A stretch of DNA of 64,000 nt from Leeuwenhoekiella sp. MAR_2009_132 (GTDB lineage: Bacteria; Bacteroidota; Bacteroidia; Flavobacteriales; Flavobacteriaceae), in the NCBI RefSeq assembly GCF_000687915.1, contig NZ_JHZY01000004.1, positions 1,002,001 to 1,066,000 of the forward strand. Direction: 5' to 3'. This document shows, in pieces, positions 52,881 through 62,175 of the stretch. Each line of letters opens with the position of its first letter. Positions within the stretch are counted from its first letter, which is position 1. A program made the position numbers and the translations under genes. Under the pieces are notes generated by a model. It searched no databases and was not told where the DNA came from. It saw only the letters and a program-made list of their open reading frames with translations.

Positions 52881-53966
52881 ATGAAAAATAGAATCCTATT
52901 TTCAGCATTACTGGCAGCGACTATCGCTCTAAGTCTATTATTTACCTCGTGTGCAGATGGCAAGCAAGGTAAAACGAGCGTTTCTGACACTTCAGATATG
53001 GCGATGAATACCACATTTCCTGATGCTAAACCCGATGCCGAATGGAAATCACAACTTACTGAAGAGCAGTACGACATTATGGTTAAAAAAGGAACAGAAG
53101 CTCCTTTTAAAAATGCATTCTATGACAATCACGCAGAAGGTATATATGTAAGCGCTGCAACGGGGCAACCGCTTTTTAGCTCAGATACGAAGTTTGATTC
53201 GGGTTCAGGATGGCCTGCGTTTTATGCTCCTATAGATGAAGACGCTGTAATCTGGGTAAAAGATAACAGTCTTGGGATGAGCCGTGATGAGGTAATTGAA
53301 AAAGAAACCGGTTTACATTTAGGTCACGTTTTTAACGACGGTCCAGAGCCTACCGGTTTGCGTTATTGCATTAACTCTGCTGCATTAAAATTTATACCGA
53401 AAGACGAAATAAATACCACAACTTCTCAAACCGAAGCTACGGCTTATTTTGCTAGCGGGTGTTTCTGGTGTGTAGAGGCAGTTTATGAAAGTGTAAAAGG
53501 CGTTAAAGAATCTGTTTCAGGATACGCAGGTGGTCACACTAAAAACCCAACTTACGAAGACAGCAATACCGGTAAAACAGGTCATGCTGAAGCTGTGAAA
53601 ATTATATACGATCCTAGTGTGGTAAGTTTTAGCACACTTGTAGATGTGTATTTTGGTTCGCAAGATCCTACGCAGGTAAACGGTCAGGGACCAGATAAAG
53701 GTTCGCAATACCGCTCGATCATTTTCTATCAAAACGATGCCGAAAAGAAAATTATAGACGAGAAAAAAGCGGCTTTGGCAAAAGAACTTAACGCAACTAT
53801 TGCTGCGGAAGTAAAACCTTTTGAAAAATTCTGGGAAGCAGAAGGCTACCACCAGAATTACGAAAGACAACATCCCGAGAATCCTTACATTCAAAATGTA
53901 TCGATCCCAAGGTTAAAGCGTTTTCAAGCAAAATTTCCCGAGCTTTTAAAAGCCGGAACACATTAA
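52881..53966 (+). CDS. msrBA: Fused MsrB-MsrA methionine sulfoxide reductase, lipoprotein
   Basis: A 361-aa protein with lipobox LLFTSCADG. Residues about 50-175 are Msr[41 protein letters not shown] and catalytic Cys163 in RYCINSAAL. The four zinc cysteines of many MsrB proteins are absent. Residues about 185-355 are MsrA with catalytic Cys194 in GCFWC, then SGYAGG and YHQNY. It repairs both methionine-R- and S-sulfoxide. The lipid anchor places it outside the cytoplasm, so electrons must come from a periplasmic thiol system, for example a TlpA-like protein. Confidence 0.92.
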   Translation: MKNRILFSALLAATIALSLLFTSCADGKQGKTSVSDTSDMAMNTTFPDAKPDAEWKSQLTEEQYDIMVKKGTEAPFKNAFYDNHAEGIYVSAATGQPLFSSDTKFDSGSGWPAFYAPIDEDAVIWVKDNSLGMSRDEVIEKETGLHLGHVFNDGPEPTGLRYCINSAALKFIPKDEINTTTSQTEATAYFASGCFWCVEAVYESVKGVKESVSGYAGGHTKNPTYEDSNTGKTGHAEAVKIIYDPSVVSFSTLVDVYFGSQDPTQVNGQGPDKGSQYRSIIFYQNDAEKKIIDEKKAALAKELNATIAAEVKPFEKFWEAEGYHQNYERQHPENPYIQNVSIPRLKRFQAKFPELLKAGTH

Positions 53967-53985
53967 TCGTTAAAAACGATTTCTC

Positions 53986-54062
53986 GTCAACCTGAACGTG
54001 ATTCAGGTTCTCATACAGATTGAACCCCTAAAGATGCGATTCTGAAACAAGTTCAGAATGAC
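53986..54062. repeat. Inverted pair of REP-like hairpins
   Basis: The first copy, GTCAACCTGAACGTGATTCAGG, begins at 53986; the second lies in opposite orientation and ends in AGTTCAGAATGAC at 54062. Each has a GTCA head and a 6-8-bp hairpin. A third homologous copy is at 55511. Such elements are dispersed in flavobacterial intergenic regions. Confidence 0.6.
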
Positions 54063-54093
54063 AGAATAACATCTATTAAAATTTGAAATATCA

Positions 54094-54242
54094 AAAACTC
54101 CCCTCCTTCCTGAGGAGGGGAGTTTTAATTTTAATTCCGTTTAGGAATTCTAATTCAAATGGGGTGGTGCTAACCGCTGCTCCAGTAACTAAAAACACCC
54201 CTTCTGCGCCTCTGGCGCATGCATCTCCTCCTTTAAAAGGAG
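54094..54242 (+). repeat. Hairpin-rich intergenic sequence, first hairpin a likely terminator
   Basis: AAAACTCCCCTCC/GGAGGGGAGTTTT (54094-54126) is a 13-bp stem that can end msrBA transcription on either strand. It is followed by TGCGCC-TCT-GGCGCA (54205-54219) and CTCCTTT-A-AAAGGAG (54228-54242). The stretch has the look of a repeat remnant. It is open in the MFS frame, which creates a false N-terminal extension. Confidence 0.55.
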
Positions 54243-54265
54243 TGGAACTTTTAAAGAAATGCCCA

Positions 54266-55486
54266 ATGCACCTACGTGACGCCTCCCAATCCCGAAAGAA
54301 AATTGCAACAATCATCACTTTTTTGTCGATTCCCCTATCTGGGTTTATGACCGATATTTATTTGCCGTCCTTTCCTTCTATGGCGCGCAACCTCAACGTT
54401 TCGGAACAAAGCATACAGTTTACACTCACCTGCTTTTTTCTGAGTTACGGCTTTGCCCAGTTGTTTGTGGGTCCTGTGGCAGACAGCATTGGCCGGCGTA
54501 AACCGGTGATGGTCTCGCTCGTTATTTTACTGTTGAGCAGCCTTGCGGTTACCTTTACCCACGAAGTTGCGGTCATTAGTCTGTTGCGTATTGTGCAGGG
54601 GATTGCCACGGCATTTATTGTGGTTGCCAAACGTGCCTATTTTGTAGACCTCTATGACGACAAAGAGCGGAAACACTACCTGAGTTTCTTTACCATTGTT
54701 TGGTCGTGCGGACCTATTATCGCCCCGTTTCTGGGTGGTTTTCTGGAAGAGCAATTTGGCTGGCAGTCTAACTTTTACTTTCTCGCGATCTACGCGGCGA
54801 TTCTTTTAGGAGCCGAAGGGATCTGGGGCGGCGAAACCATACGCAATTACAAGAAATTCAATCTAAAGAAAACCTCGCTGTTGTATATGGCGATGCTTAA
54901 AAACCCGGGCTTTATTTTAGGAATTCTGGTATTGGGATTTGCCTACTCAGTGGTGATGGTATTTAACATCGCCGGGCCGTTTGTGGTAGAACATCACTTT
55001 AATTACAGCCCGGTAATTATTGGGTACTGCACACTGGTTCTGGGACTTTCCTGGATGATAGGCGGTATCCTGAGCAAACAGTTTACACCAATAGCTTTTG
55101 CTAAAAAAATACGGTTAGTCTCCTTGATACAATTAGGAATTATAGGAGTATTTATCACGCTCGCCGGCTTTGTAGATAACCTCGTACTGCTCGTTGCCTT
55201 TGCCTTTCTCATTCACATCTGCTCGGGCTTTTTATTTACCAATTACTTTACCCAAAATATGATTTTCTTTCCCGGAAATGCCGGGATCGCAGGCGGGCTT
55301 ATGGGTGGTTTGCTCTACATCATCACCTCTATAGGTAGTTTTGCCATCTCAGCCTCGGGCGAAATAAACACCACATTCGATATGTCGTTGCGGTATTTAA
55401 TGATCGCATTACCCCTGGCAGTGGTGCTTTATTTTTCGCTGCGGTATTTTAAAAAACGAGAACTGCGGAAGCGGGTTATGAGTTAA
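54266..55486 (+). CDS. MFS drug-efflux transporter, Bcr/CflA type
   Basis: A 406-aa protein with 12 helices. Signatures: TDIYLPSFPSMA in helix 1, the motif-A loop GPVADSIGRRKPVM between helices 2 and 3, and a motif-C-like LGGFLEEQFGW after helix 5. It is a proton-driven exporter. The frame is open to 54083, but the first 61 codons translate a hairpin-rich intergenic repeat; the ATG at 54266 lies just before the family N-terminus. GC content is visibly higher than that of neighbouring genes. It probably acts alone; no regulator is adjacent. Confidence 0.88.
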   Translation: MHLRDASQSRKKIATIITFLSIPLSGFMTDIYLPSFPSMARNLNVSEQSIQFTLTCFFLSYGFAQLFVGPVADSIGRRKPVMVSLVILLLSSLAVTFTHEVAVISLLRIVQGIATAFIVVAKRAYFVDLYDDKERKHYLSFFTIVWSCGPIIAPFLGGFLEEQFGWQSNFYFLAIYAAILLGAEGIWGGETIRNYKKFNLKKTSLLYMAMLKNPGFILGILVLGFAYSVVMVFNIAGPFVVEHHFNYSPVIIGYCTLVLGLSWMIGGILSKQFTPIAFAKKIRLVSLIQLGIIGVFITLAGFVDNLVLLVAFAFLIHICSGFLFTNYFTQNMIFFPGNAGIAGGLMGGLLYIITSIGSFAISASGEINTTFDMSLRYLMIALPLAVVLYFSLRYFKKRELRKRVMS

Positions 55487-55510
55487 AGATTGAAAAGCTG
55501 AAGGGTACTC

Positions 55511-55540
55511 GTCATGCTGAACTGGTTTCAGCATCGCATC
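55511..55540. repeat. REP-like hairpin element
   Basis: GTCATGCTGAACTGGTTTCA-type element with stem ATGCTGAA/TTCAGCAT (55514-55534) followed by CGCATC. It matches the reverse of the copy at 54033-54062. Confidence 0.6.
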
Positions 55541-55663
55541 CTGCTTGGGCGGAAGGGTTTGTGAGACCCCGTAAACGCGGAAAATTTTGGTGGTAGTTTG
55601 ACGAGTGCAACAACATAATTAATGAAACATTCGAGATAATTGCACTAGCAATTAAAAAATATT

Positions 55664-57910
55664 TCATGCCTCTTTTAACTTATTCCTTTCATAATCAATA
55701 AAAACAAAATTCTCGTATAACCTGTTATCCCTTATAGATTTAATTACATCATCTTGTTGCATATTAGATGGAATTAACTTCTCTAATTTACGAATTGCTG
55801 AACTTGGAATTCCAAATTCGGATAATATTGTGAGGTTTTCTCTTAGAAATTCATTTTCAATTAGATTGGTATAGTAACTATAATTTCCAGCTCTAATACC
55901 TTTCTCATTACACACAAATTCTTGAATAGAATTAATTACTGATAACCACTTTGGAATTTTATATTGAAACCAATGTTTTTGAATTTGGAAATTCGTCATA
56001 ATAACTTCCTCCATGACTTCTAATTCGGACTTATCATTATATCGTTTACCGAAAGACATTTTATTCTTAACTACTTCATCAGTAATATTATCTTTATGTG
56101 TATTGTAATATTCTACACACTCAGTAATATAATCAATATCTGAATTAATTAAGCGACGAAGACTTTGATGAAGTCCGTAATTGAATGTTTTATTAACTAA
56201 TTTATCAAGACCAAGAGATTTTGATTCTCCATTTTTCATTAGAAATTTCCAGCCAAGACTAAGACAATATTTCAATTGGTAGTAATTTGGACTTCTTGTC
56301 CAAGTTATTAAGTCATAATTAGAAGTTATGTCTTGTCTTATCGTTTCTATAATACCTCTTTGGCCATTAACTTGCACGCCATTTTTTTTAATGACTTCTT
56401 TCTCATCATTTGGGATTTGCTTAATTTTTTTATATTGCGCTGATTCAAGATTTCTCACTTCATCTTCATCTAAGTTTATTAATACCTCATCAGAAATTGG
56501 ATTTTGTTCAAAAAATGGAATATCAATAATTACTTGTTCGTTTGGGGGTACAGGATTAAAATTAAAAATTGTTCCAGTATAATGAATCATTAATCTCCCT
56601 GCACGTCCTTTAATGTTAGAATAATCAAAATAATCGATAAGTGTATTAAGTCCTTTTGTTTTGTCGAAAAAGATTATGTTTTTAGCACTTGTATTTACTC
56701 CCTCAATAATTGTAGTTGTACAGAAAAGATAGTTCAATTCTCCTTTATTGAAATAATCAATAACAGTGGATGTTATATGTTTTTGTAATGCTCCATCGTG
56801 AATTCCTATTCTATTTTGAAGTAGTTTAATTAAACTCCAATCTTTTGAAATGTTTTCGTTTATCCATTGAATAATATCAAAATCATTATTCAAAGAATCT
56901 TGTAGCTTTTCCATTAAAAATGAGCAGAATTTGTTCGATAGATATCGAACTCTATTTGGCGATGAACAATAAATAATGGATTGATTGTTCTTATTTTCCA
57001 AAAGCAAATCAAAGAGAATATTTTCTTTGTATTCTTTAAATTTTCTTGGCTTGTCGAATTTTTCTTTATGTCTTGAATATATGTCTACTGTCTTAACATC
57101 AACTAGTGAGGATTTAGTTTTGTAAAAGACCGCATTGTACTTTTCTACAAATCCTTCTGAGATATTATCAATATTTGGTCCTAATAAATAAAATTTGCTG
57201 TTGAAGGTTTTTAGAATGTAATGAAGTGCATTGTTTAATGAATCAGCTCTTTCATCATCTCTTTGTGAGCTCAGTTTATAAAACTCATCAATTATTATAA
57301 ATTCTATATTTGGAAACTCCTTGTATTCATTCACCCTCTCGGCTGTAAATAAATAGATGTTACCTTTTTCTAATGATGGTTCTTGTGAGGTTCGAACAAT
57401 TATTTTGTACTTCTCATCGTATTTTTTCAATTTACGCCTTGTCTCATCAAGCAAAGCCAGAGTAGGTTGAATTATTATTATATTCTTAAATTTATTTGAC
57501 GCAACAAATTCTTCAATTAATAGACTTTTTCCAAAACTTGTAGGCGCACTAACTACAACATTTTTATCGGAATTTAGTAGGGATAAAAGATGCTTTTGGT
57601 CTTCGTGAAGAAATTTATTTAAGTTATTGGAATGATGATAAACCTGACGTATTAAAGAATCAGTAGAATTTAACCGTAAGTTCTCTTTAGCTAAATATGG
57701 GTAAAATCCAACAGCTTCTATTAGGTCCGTAAGTACATTATTTAATGAAGCTTCAAATTTTTTTTTCTCTTCAAGAATATTTACAATAACTTTTTGAGCG
57801 GATATATCATCATCAATAATTAATTGCTAACATTTTTTGTATACCTCAAAAGTTTCTTCAAAATCAAATGATTCCTTGTTTTGAATTTCCAAAAGTATTT
57901 CTTCAATCAT
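55664..57910 (-). pseudogene. hamB: HamB-like helicase of a Hachiman system, interrupted by an amber codon
   Basis: Read from the ATG at 57910, the frame encodes a 748-residue SF2 helicase apart from one TAG at codon 28 (57827-57829), in the context Cys-TAG-Gln-Leu-Ile. Beyond it everything is intact: Walker A APTSFGKS (Lys128), motif II IIIDEF (Asp208), motif V TTTIIEGVNTSAKN, and motif VI KGRAGRLM of Ski2-like type. No ATG, GTG or TTG occurs in frame between the TAG and a TTG at 57454, which lies after Walker A, so re-initiation would give a protein without the ATP-binding lysine. The gene overlaps hamA by 4 nt. HamB is the DNA-surveying helicase of Hachiman. It could be a recent nonsense mutation, a sequencing error, or a suppressed stop. 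Confidence 0.8.
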
Positions 57911-58845
57911 TCTCCTAATTTTTGAAGTAGAGACAATTTATTATGTAATCCCTTAACTAATTCTACTTTATTTTGAACGGGAAAAAGAACTAAAATAATA
58001 TTTAGCTTCGTTTTTAATGGATGGTTGTTATTGTCATCAAAATATTGTTTTAAATCATTCATTTCTGCTAAATATTCTTTTATAAAATCTTGACAATTTT
58101 CATCTGAATATTTATTAAAGAGTTCACAGTCATAAGTGCATAATAAAGGTATGTTTATCGAACCAAGTTGGTCAATAAGTTTTGAAGATTTACTCATTAG
58201 GCCTAACCAATAATCCTTTTCTGGAATATTATCAAAGTGTTTCAGTTTTTTTGAGACAATTAAAAATTCATTATTGAGATAGTCACTCTGAAAATGTTCT
58301 TCTATATCTTGTATTAACGCCTTAATTCCTACTTTCCCATTTTTATACAATTTTGATTCTCCAAGCCATAAAGTTTTTGTGTTTGGCTCTAGATGAACGG
58401 CGTCAAATCCATGAACTGTAGCTCCAAAAGAATCTTTAAAATATATTTTAGATAATAGAGGTATCGTATTGTGAAAATCTCTTAGTAATAAGTGTAAAAT
58501 TAATTCTCCGAATTCACCTCTTCTCAAATATGTATCTTTTAGATCATCAGTGATGGAACCGTTATTATCGTAAATATCTTTTACTTTTTGAAAAGCGTCA
58601 ATTTTATAAATAGATTGAGCAGCTTCGGTTAGCTTGCTTAAAATTTCATTATTTGACGTTTCTTCTCCATCGTGAAATCCAAAAGCAAACTCATAAATTA
58701 CGTCCGATAACTTTTGAATTAGTGGTTTAGCTCGGTATTCAACTTCTCCACCATCGTCAATGTCAAATCCTACCAAAAAAGTACTTAATTCGGATTCATT
58801 TATTTTATGTGTAATTATTTTCTCAGAACCGAATGGAGTTTTCAT
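57907..58845 (-). CDS. hamA: HamA-like nuclease (DUF1837) of a Hachiman antiphage system
   Basis: A 312-aa cytoplasmic protein. The C-terminal half matches DUF1837: RRGEFGELILHLLLRDF, then a PD-(D/E)xK nuclease core with Asp148 in HGFDAVHL and Glu163-x-Lys165 in WLGESK, and QDIEEHF. In Hachiman, HamA is the DNase effector held in check by the helicase HamB, whose gene overlaps here as ATGA after an AGGAG. The N-terminal half is not recognised. The locus is much more AT-rich than its neighbours, a sign of horizontal transfer. hamA itself has no defect. Confidence 0.85.
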   Translation of the reverse strand: MKTPFGSEKIITHKINESELSTFLVGFDIDDGGEVEYRAKPLIQKLSDVIYEFAFGFHDGEETSNNEILSKLTEAAQSIYKIDAFQKVKDIYDNNGSITDDLKDTYLRRGEFGELILHLLLRDFHNTIPLLSKIYFKDSFGATVHGFDAVHLEPNTKTLWLGESKLYKNGKVGIKALIQDIEEHFQSDYLNNEFLIVSKKLKHFDNIPEKDYWLGLMSKSSKLIDQLGSINIPLLCTYDCELFNKYSDENCQDFIKEYLAEMNDLKQYFDDNNNHPLKTKLNIILVLFPVQNKVELVKGLHNKLSLLQKLGE

Positions 58846-59038
58846 TACTTAATTTTTTAAAACTTATATAGTAATTAAAGCTAAACATTCTAATTAACTA
58901 TTATTTATGGAATTGCATAAACCCTTGATTTAAACTTAGAAAAGGGGATAAATCCGCTAAATAACCCCACTTAAACTGGTATTTAAAAAACTCCCCTACG
59001 CTGTGAGATTATACAGCCACCCTGATAACTAACAAAGG

Positions 59039-59062
59039 CATCTCGACTGCGCTCGATGTGAC
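59039..59062. repeat. REP-like element (second family)
   Basis: On the minus strand GTCACATCGAGCGCAGTCGA: a GTCA head followed by a TCGA/TCGA mini-hairpin. It resembles a dispersed flavobacterial intergenic palindrome. Confidence 0.5.
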
Positions 59063-59119
59063 AAGAGCTCTTTTGTAAACGCAGCGCAAGTGATGAGATA
59101 ACAACAAAAAAACTAGCAA

Positions 59120-59148
59120 AAACCGTATCACTTCCTATGATACGGTTT
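59120..59148 (-). terminator. Rho-independent terminator after Gfo/Idh/MocA gene
   Basis: The stem AAACCGTATCA/TGATACGGTTT has a 7-nt loop. On the minus strand it is followed by TTTGCTAGTTTTTTTG. Confidence 0.85.
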
Positions 59149-59162
59149 AGAATAAGCTAATG

Positions 59163-60497
59163 TTAAACCGTGGGTAACTTCCAGCCGTTGTGGTACTGTG
59201 CTTTTACTAGTGCATCTGCCTCTGCGTTGTTAAACATACCGGTTTCCGGATTCCAGTATAACTTTTCACCGGTTTTATAAGCGATATTCCCCATATGTGC
59301 CGTGATTGCAGCCACACTTCCGGTTTCAACACCGCAGGCTAATTTTGACGCGTCGTTGTCGCGTATGGCCGTTACAAAATTCTGAGCGTGACGCTCCAGC
59401 GCATTACCTTCGGGCTTAATAAGCGCTACCCGATCAATTTTTGTAATCCACTCGTCGTCTTTGCGTTTTCCTTCGGGAATTACTTCCCAGCCACCTCGGT
59501 TAACCACAAGCGTACCGTTATTTCCTATAAAGGCAATGCCCTCGTTACGCCCGTAATTACCGCCGTCAATACCGGTAGCGTGTTCCCACAACAAGTTGAA
59601 CCCATCAAACTCATAAATCGTCTGTAAGGTATCTGGCGTTTCGGAAGCATCATCGGGATACGCCAACTTTCCGCCCGAAGCCAGAATAGATTTAGGTGCT
59701 TTTGCGCCCATCGCATACAAGGCAATATCGAGTTCGTGCACACCCCAGTCTGTCATCAGGCCGCCTGCATAATCCCAAAACCATCTAAAATTAAAGTGGA
59801 AACGGTTTTCATTAAATGGAAGTTCTGGCGCAGGACCCAGCCACATTTTATAGTCTACCCCTTCTGGTGGAGTGCTATTGGGTTTTACCGGTACCGGATT
59901 CATCCAACCCTGATACGCCCAACATTTCACTAAACGGATCTGTCCCAGCTTCCCCGATTGTACATATTTAATAGCCTCATCATACTGCTGGCCGCTACGT
60001 TGCCACTGCCCCACCTGCACCATACGATCTGAAGCATTTGCCGCTTTAAGCATCACATTACATTCTTCAATACTGTTTGCCAATGGCTTTTCTACATACA
60101 CATGTTTACCTGCCTGCACCGCATCTACCATGTTCAGACAATGCCAATGGTCTGGCGTGCCTATGATGACCGCATCAATATCTTTATTTTCAAGCATTTT
60201 GCGGTAATCGGTGTAGAGTTTAGGTGCCTTACCGGTCATTTTCTTGATTTCACCTGCACGACGATCTAACACCCGCTGATCAACATCTGCTAATGCCACA
60301 CAGTTAACGTTGGGGATTTTTAAATGTGCCTGCATATTAGACCAACCCATACCGTTACACCCTATAACGCCAAAATTCATTCGGTCGTTTGCGCCAAAAA
60401 ACGATAGTGGATTTGCTAAAAGAGAACCTGAAAGTCCCAGTCCTGCGGTGGCTAAAGTGGTTTGTTGTAAGAATCTACGCCTTGGAATACTGCTCAT
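59163..60497 (-). CDS. Gfo/Idh/MocA-family oxidoreductase with Tat signal
   Basis: A 444-aa protein. The N-terminus has a twin-arginine signal (IPRRRFLQQTTLATAGLGLSG), so it is exported folded with its cofactor. The Rossmann domain starts NFGVIGCNGMGWSN. The catalytic EKPLANS (Lys) and DWGVHELDIALYAMG segments are present. Exported members of this family in Bacteroidota act on sugars or sugar-like compounds, some as NAD-dependent glycosidases (GH109-like). No partner gene is adjacent; a GH43-type protein lies beyond the repeat array. Substrate unknown. Confidence 0.88.
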   Translation of the reverse strand: MSSIPRRRFLQQTTLATAGLGLSGSLLANPLSFFGANDRMNFGVIGCNGMGWSNMQAHLKIPNVNCVALADVDQRVLDRRAGEIKKMTGKAPKLYTDYRKMLENKDIDAVIIGTPDHWHCLNMVDAVQAGKHVYVEKPLANSIEECNVMLKAANASDRMVQVGQWQRSGQQYDEAIKYVQSGKLGQIRLVKCWAYQGWMNPVPVKPNSTPPEGVDYKMWLGPAPELPFNENRFHFNFRWFWDYAGGLMTDWGVHELDIALYAMGAKAPKSILASGGKLAYPDDASETPDTLQTIYEFDGFNLLWEHATGIDGGNYGRNEGIAFIGNNGTLVVNRGGWEVIPEGKRKDDEWITKIDRVALIKPEGNALERHAQNFVTAIRDNDASKLACGVETGSVAAITAHMGNIAYKTGEKLYWNPETGMFNNAEADALVKAQYHNGWKLPTV

Positions 60498-60610
60498 AAT
60501 ACTGCTATTAAAGTTTTAAATATTGAATATAGTCATTTTTACTACAACGATTTTTATTAAAATGTCTGTTTTCTATAAAATGACCTACATTTTCTATTCT
60601 ACTGGTATAA

Positions 60611-61620
60611 CGGTCTACAAGAAGATATCGCGAAATTTGAAGTGAGTGTATCGTCGAAGGCGGTTCTGTTTGAGGCCGGTGCATCGGCCGAGTTAAGCGC
60701 ATACAGTGCAGCGAACGAAAAATTTAGATACAGTCTTGTGAGCCTTGATTTTTTGGTTCTTTGGAAATAAGGCAAAAGAACAGAAAGAGGAATAAACGTT
60801 CATATTTTCTTCTTTGCATTGCCCAAAAAAGAAACAAAAAACGTTAGTCTATTAGTAACTTATAGAACGGCCTACAAGAAAGTATCGTGAAATTTGAAGT
60901 GAGTGTAACGTCGCAGGCGGTTCTGTTTGAGGCCGGTGCGCCGGCCGAGTTAAGCGCATGCAGTGCAGCGAACGAAAAATTTAGATACCGTCTTGTGAGC
61001 CTTGATTTTTTGGTTCTTTGGCATCAAGGCAAAAGAACAGAAAGACGAATAAACGTTCATATCTTCTTCTTTGCATCGCCCAAAAAAGAAACAAAAAACG
61101 CTAGGCTATTGGTTACTTATAGAACGGCCTACAAGAAGTTATCGTAAAATTTGAAGTGAGCGAAACGTCGCAGGCGGTTCTGTTTGAGGCCGGTGCGCCG
61201 GCCGAGTTAAGCGCATGCAGTGCAGCGAACGAAAAATTTAGATACCGTCTTGTGAGCCTTGATTTTTTGGTTCTTTGGCATCAAGGCAAAAGAACAGAAA
61301 GACGAATAAACGTTCATATCTTCTTCTTTGCATCGCCCAAAAAAGAAACAAAAAACGCTAGGCTATTGGTTACTTATAGAACGGCCTACAAGAAGTTATC
61401 GTAAAATTTGAAGTGAGCGAAACGTCGCAGGCGGTTCTGTTTGAGGCCGGTGCGCCGGCCGAGTTAAGCGCATGCAGTGCAGCGAACGAAAAATTTAGAT
61501 ACCGTCTTGTGAGCCTTGATTTTTTGTTTCTTTGGCATCAAGGCAAAAGAACAGAAAGAGGAATAAACGTTCATATTTTCTTTTTTGCATTGCCCAAAAA
61601 AGAAACAAAAAACGCTAGGC
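60611..61620 (+). repeat. Tandem array of four 257-bp repeats
   Basis: Units begin at 60611, 60868, 61125 and 61382 with CGG-C/T-CTACAAGAA; the spacing is exactly 257 bp each time. Units 2-4 are nearly identical; unit 1 is more diverged. Unit 4 ends near 61620. Each has a GC-richer first half with hairpin GGCCGG-TGCG-CCGGCC. Units 2-4 carry CCTTGAT...ATCAAGG in the second half; unit 1 does not. An ORF of about 82 codons (start of type MSETSQAVLFEAGAP) is open in units 2-4, but it is probably a by-product of the repeat. Confidence 0.9.
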
Positions 61621-61862
61621 TTAAGAAACGATCTCTAAATTTATCATTCGGCTTCTAAATTTTCTGAACTCCCCTGCGGGTCAAACAGCAGAAAATTTCA
61701 CGAAACCTCACATCAAATTTTACGAGATCTTTTCTATATGCCGATTTCCAATTTTCAGCATTTTAGAGTTGGATGTTTTCTATATTTTCCACCCCTATTC
61801 TGAACCGATGGTCGTAATTCTTTTAATCCTTCAGTGTACAAAAATTATGGGTACTTAAATAA
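61621..61862. other. Spacer between repeat units 4 and 5
   Basis: AT-rich sequence with a 9-bp inverted repeat (AATTTTCTG 61658-61666, CAGAAAATT 61689-61697). No ORF or further repeat unit recognised. Confidence 0.5.
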
Positions 61863-62045
61863 CGGCCTATAAGAAGGTGTCGTAAAATTTGAAGCGAGCG
61901 AAACGTCGCAGGCGGTTCTGTTTGAGGCCGGTGCGCTGGCCGAGTTAAGCGCATGCAGTGCAGCGAACGAAAAATTCAGATACCGTCTTGTGAGCCTTGA
62001 TCTTTTGGTTCTTTGGCATCAAGGCAAAAGAACAGAAAGAGGATT
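61863..62045 (+). repeat. Fifth, truncated copy of the 257-bp repeat
   Basis: It begins CGGCCTATAAGAAGG and matches the array for about 180 bp through the GGCCGG hairpin and the CAAAGAAC/AAGAACAGAAAG segment, then diverges. Same orientation as the array. Confidence 0.85.
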
Positions 62046-62109
62046 AGAAGTTAATATGTCCCTTACTTTTCTTCATCTTTAAAAAATATCTTTAGCTATA
62101 GCTTTAATG

Positions 62110-62132
62110 CACTTCGATAAGCTCAGTGTGAC
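62110..62132. repeat. REP-like element (third variant)
   Basis: On the minus strand GTCACACTGAGCTTATCGAA: a GTCA head plus CACT/AGTG arms. It is a common type of flavobacterial intergenic palindrome. Confidence 0.5.
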
Positions 62133-62175
62133 ACGCTCAATTAGATGAAATCAGTACAAGTTCTGTGACAAAAAA

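Larger units (their letters stand above)
58846..59162. other. Intergenic region upstream of hamA
   Basis: An AT-rich hamA promoter side, then remnants of intergenic repeats (including a REP-like element at 59039-59062) and the terminator of the oxidoreductase gene. No ORF or RNA gene seen. Confidence 0.6.

Noticed and set aside
54083..54265. N-terminal 61-residue extension of the MFS transporter
   Set aside because: It translates a terminator and repeat hairpins. The family N-terminus starts after the ATG at 54266.
57454..57454. HamB helicase starting at TTG 57454 as a normal gene
   Set aside because: That start would remove the Walker A motif, while the upstream frame encodes a well-formed helicase N-terminus back to an ATG overlapping hamA. 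A broken gene explains the data better.
57780..57910. Programmed frameshift or recoding to bypass the hamB stop
   Set aside because: The frame is the same on both sides of the TAG, so no frameshift is needed, and no stem-loop or known readthrough context was recognised after it.
60887..61658. Repeated 81-86-codon ORFs within the 257-bp array
   Set aside because: They follow the repeat unit, have no plausible Shine-Dalgarno site or domain, and their sequence is constrained at DNA level (hairpins). The 257-bp period is not a multiple of three. They are treated as by-products of the repeat.
60611..62045. CRISPR array
   Set aside because: Units are 257 bp without unique spacers, and no cas genes are near.
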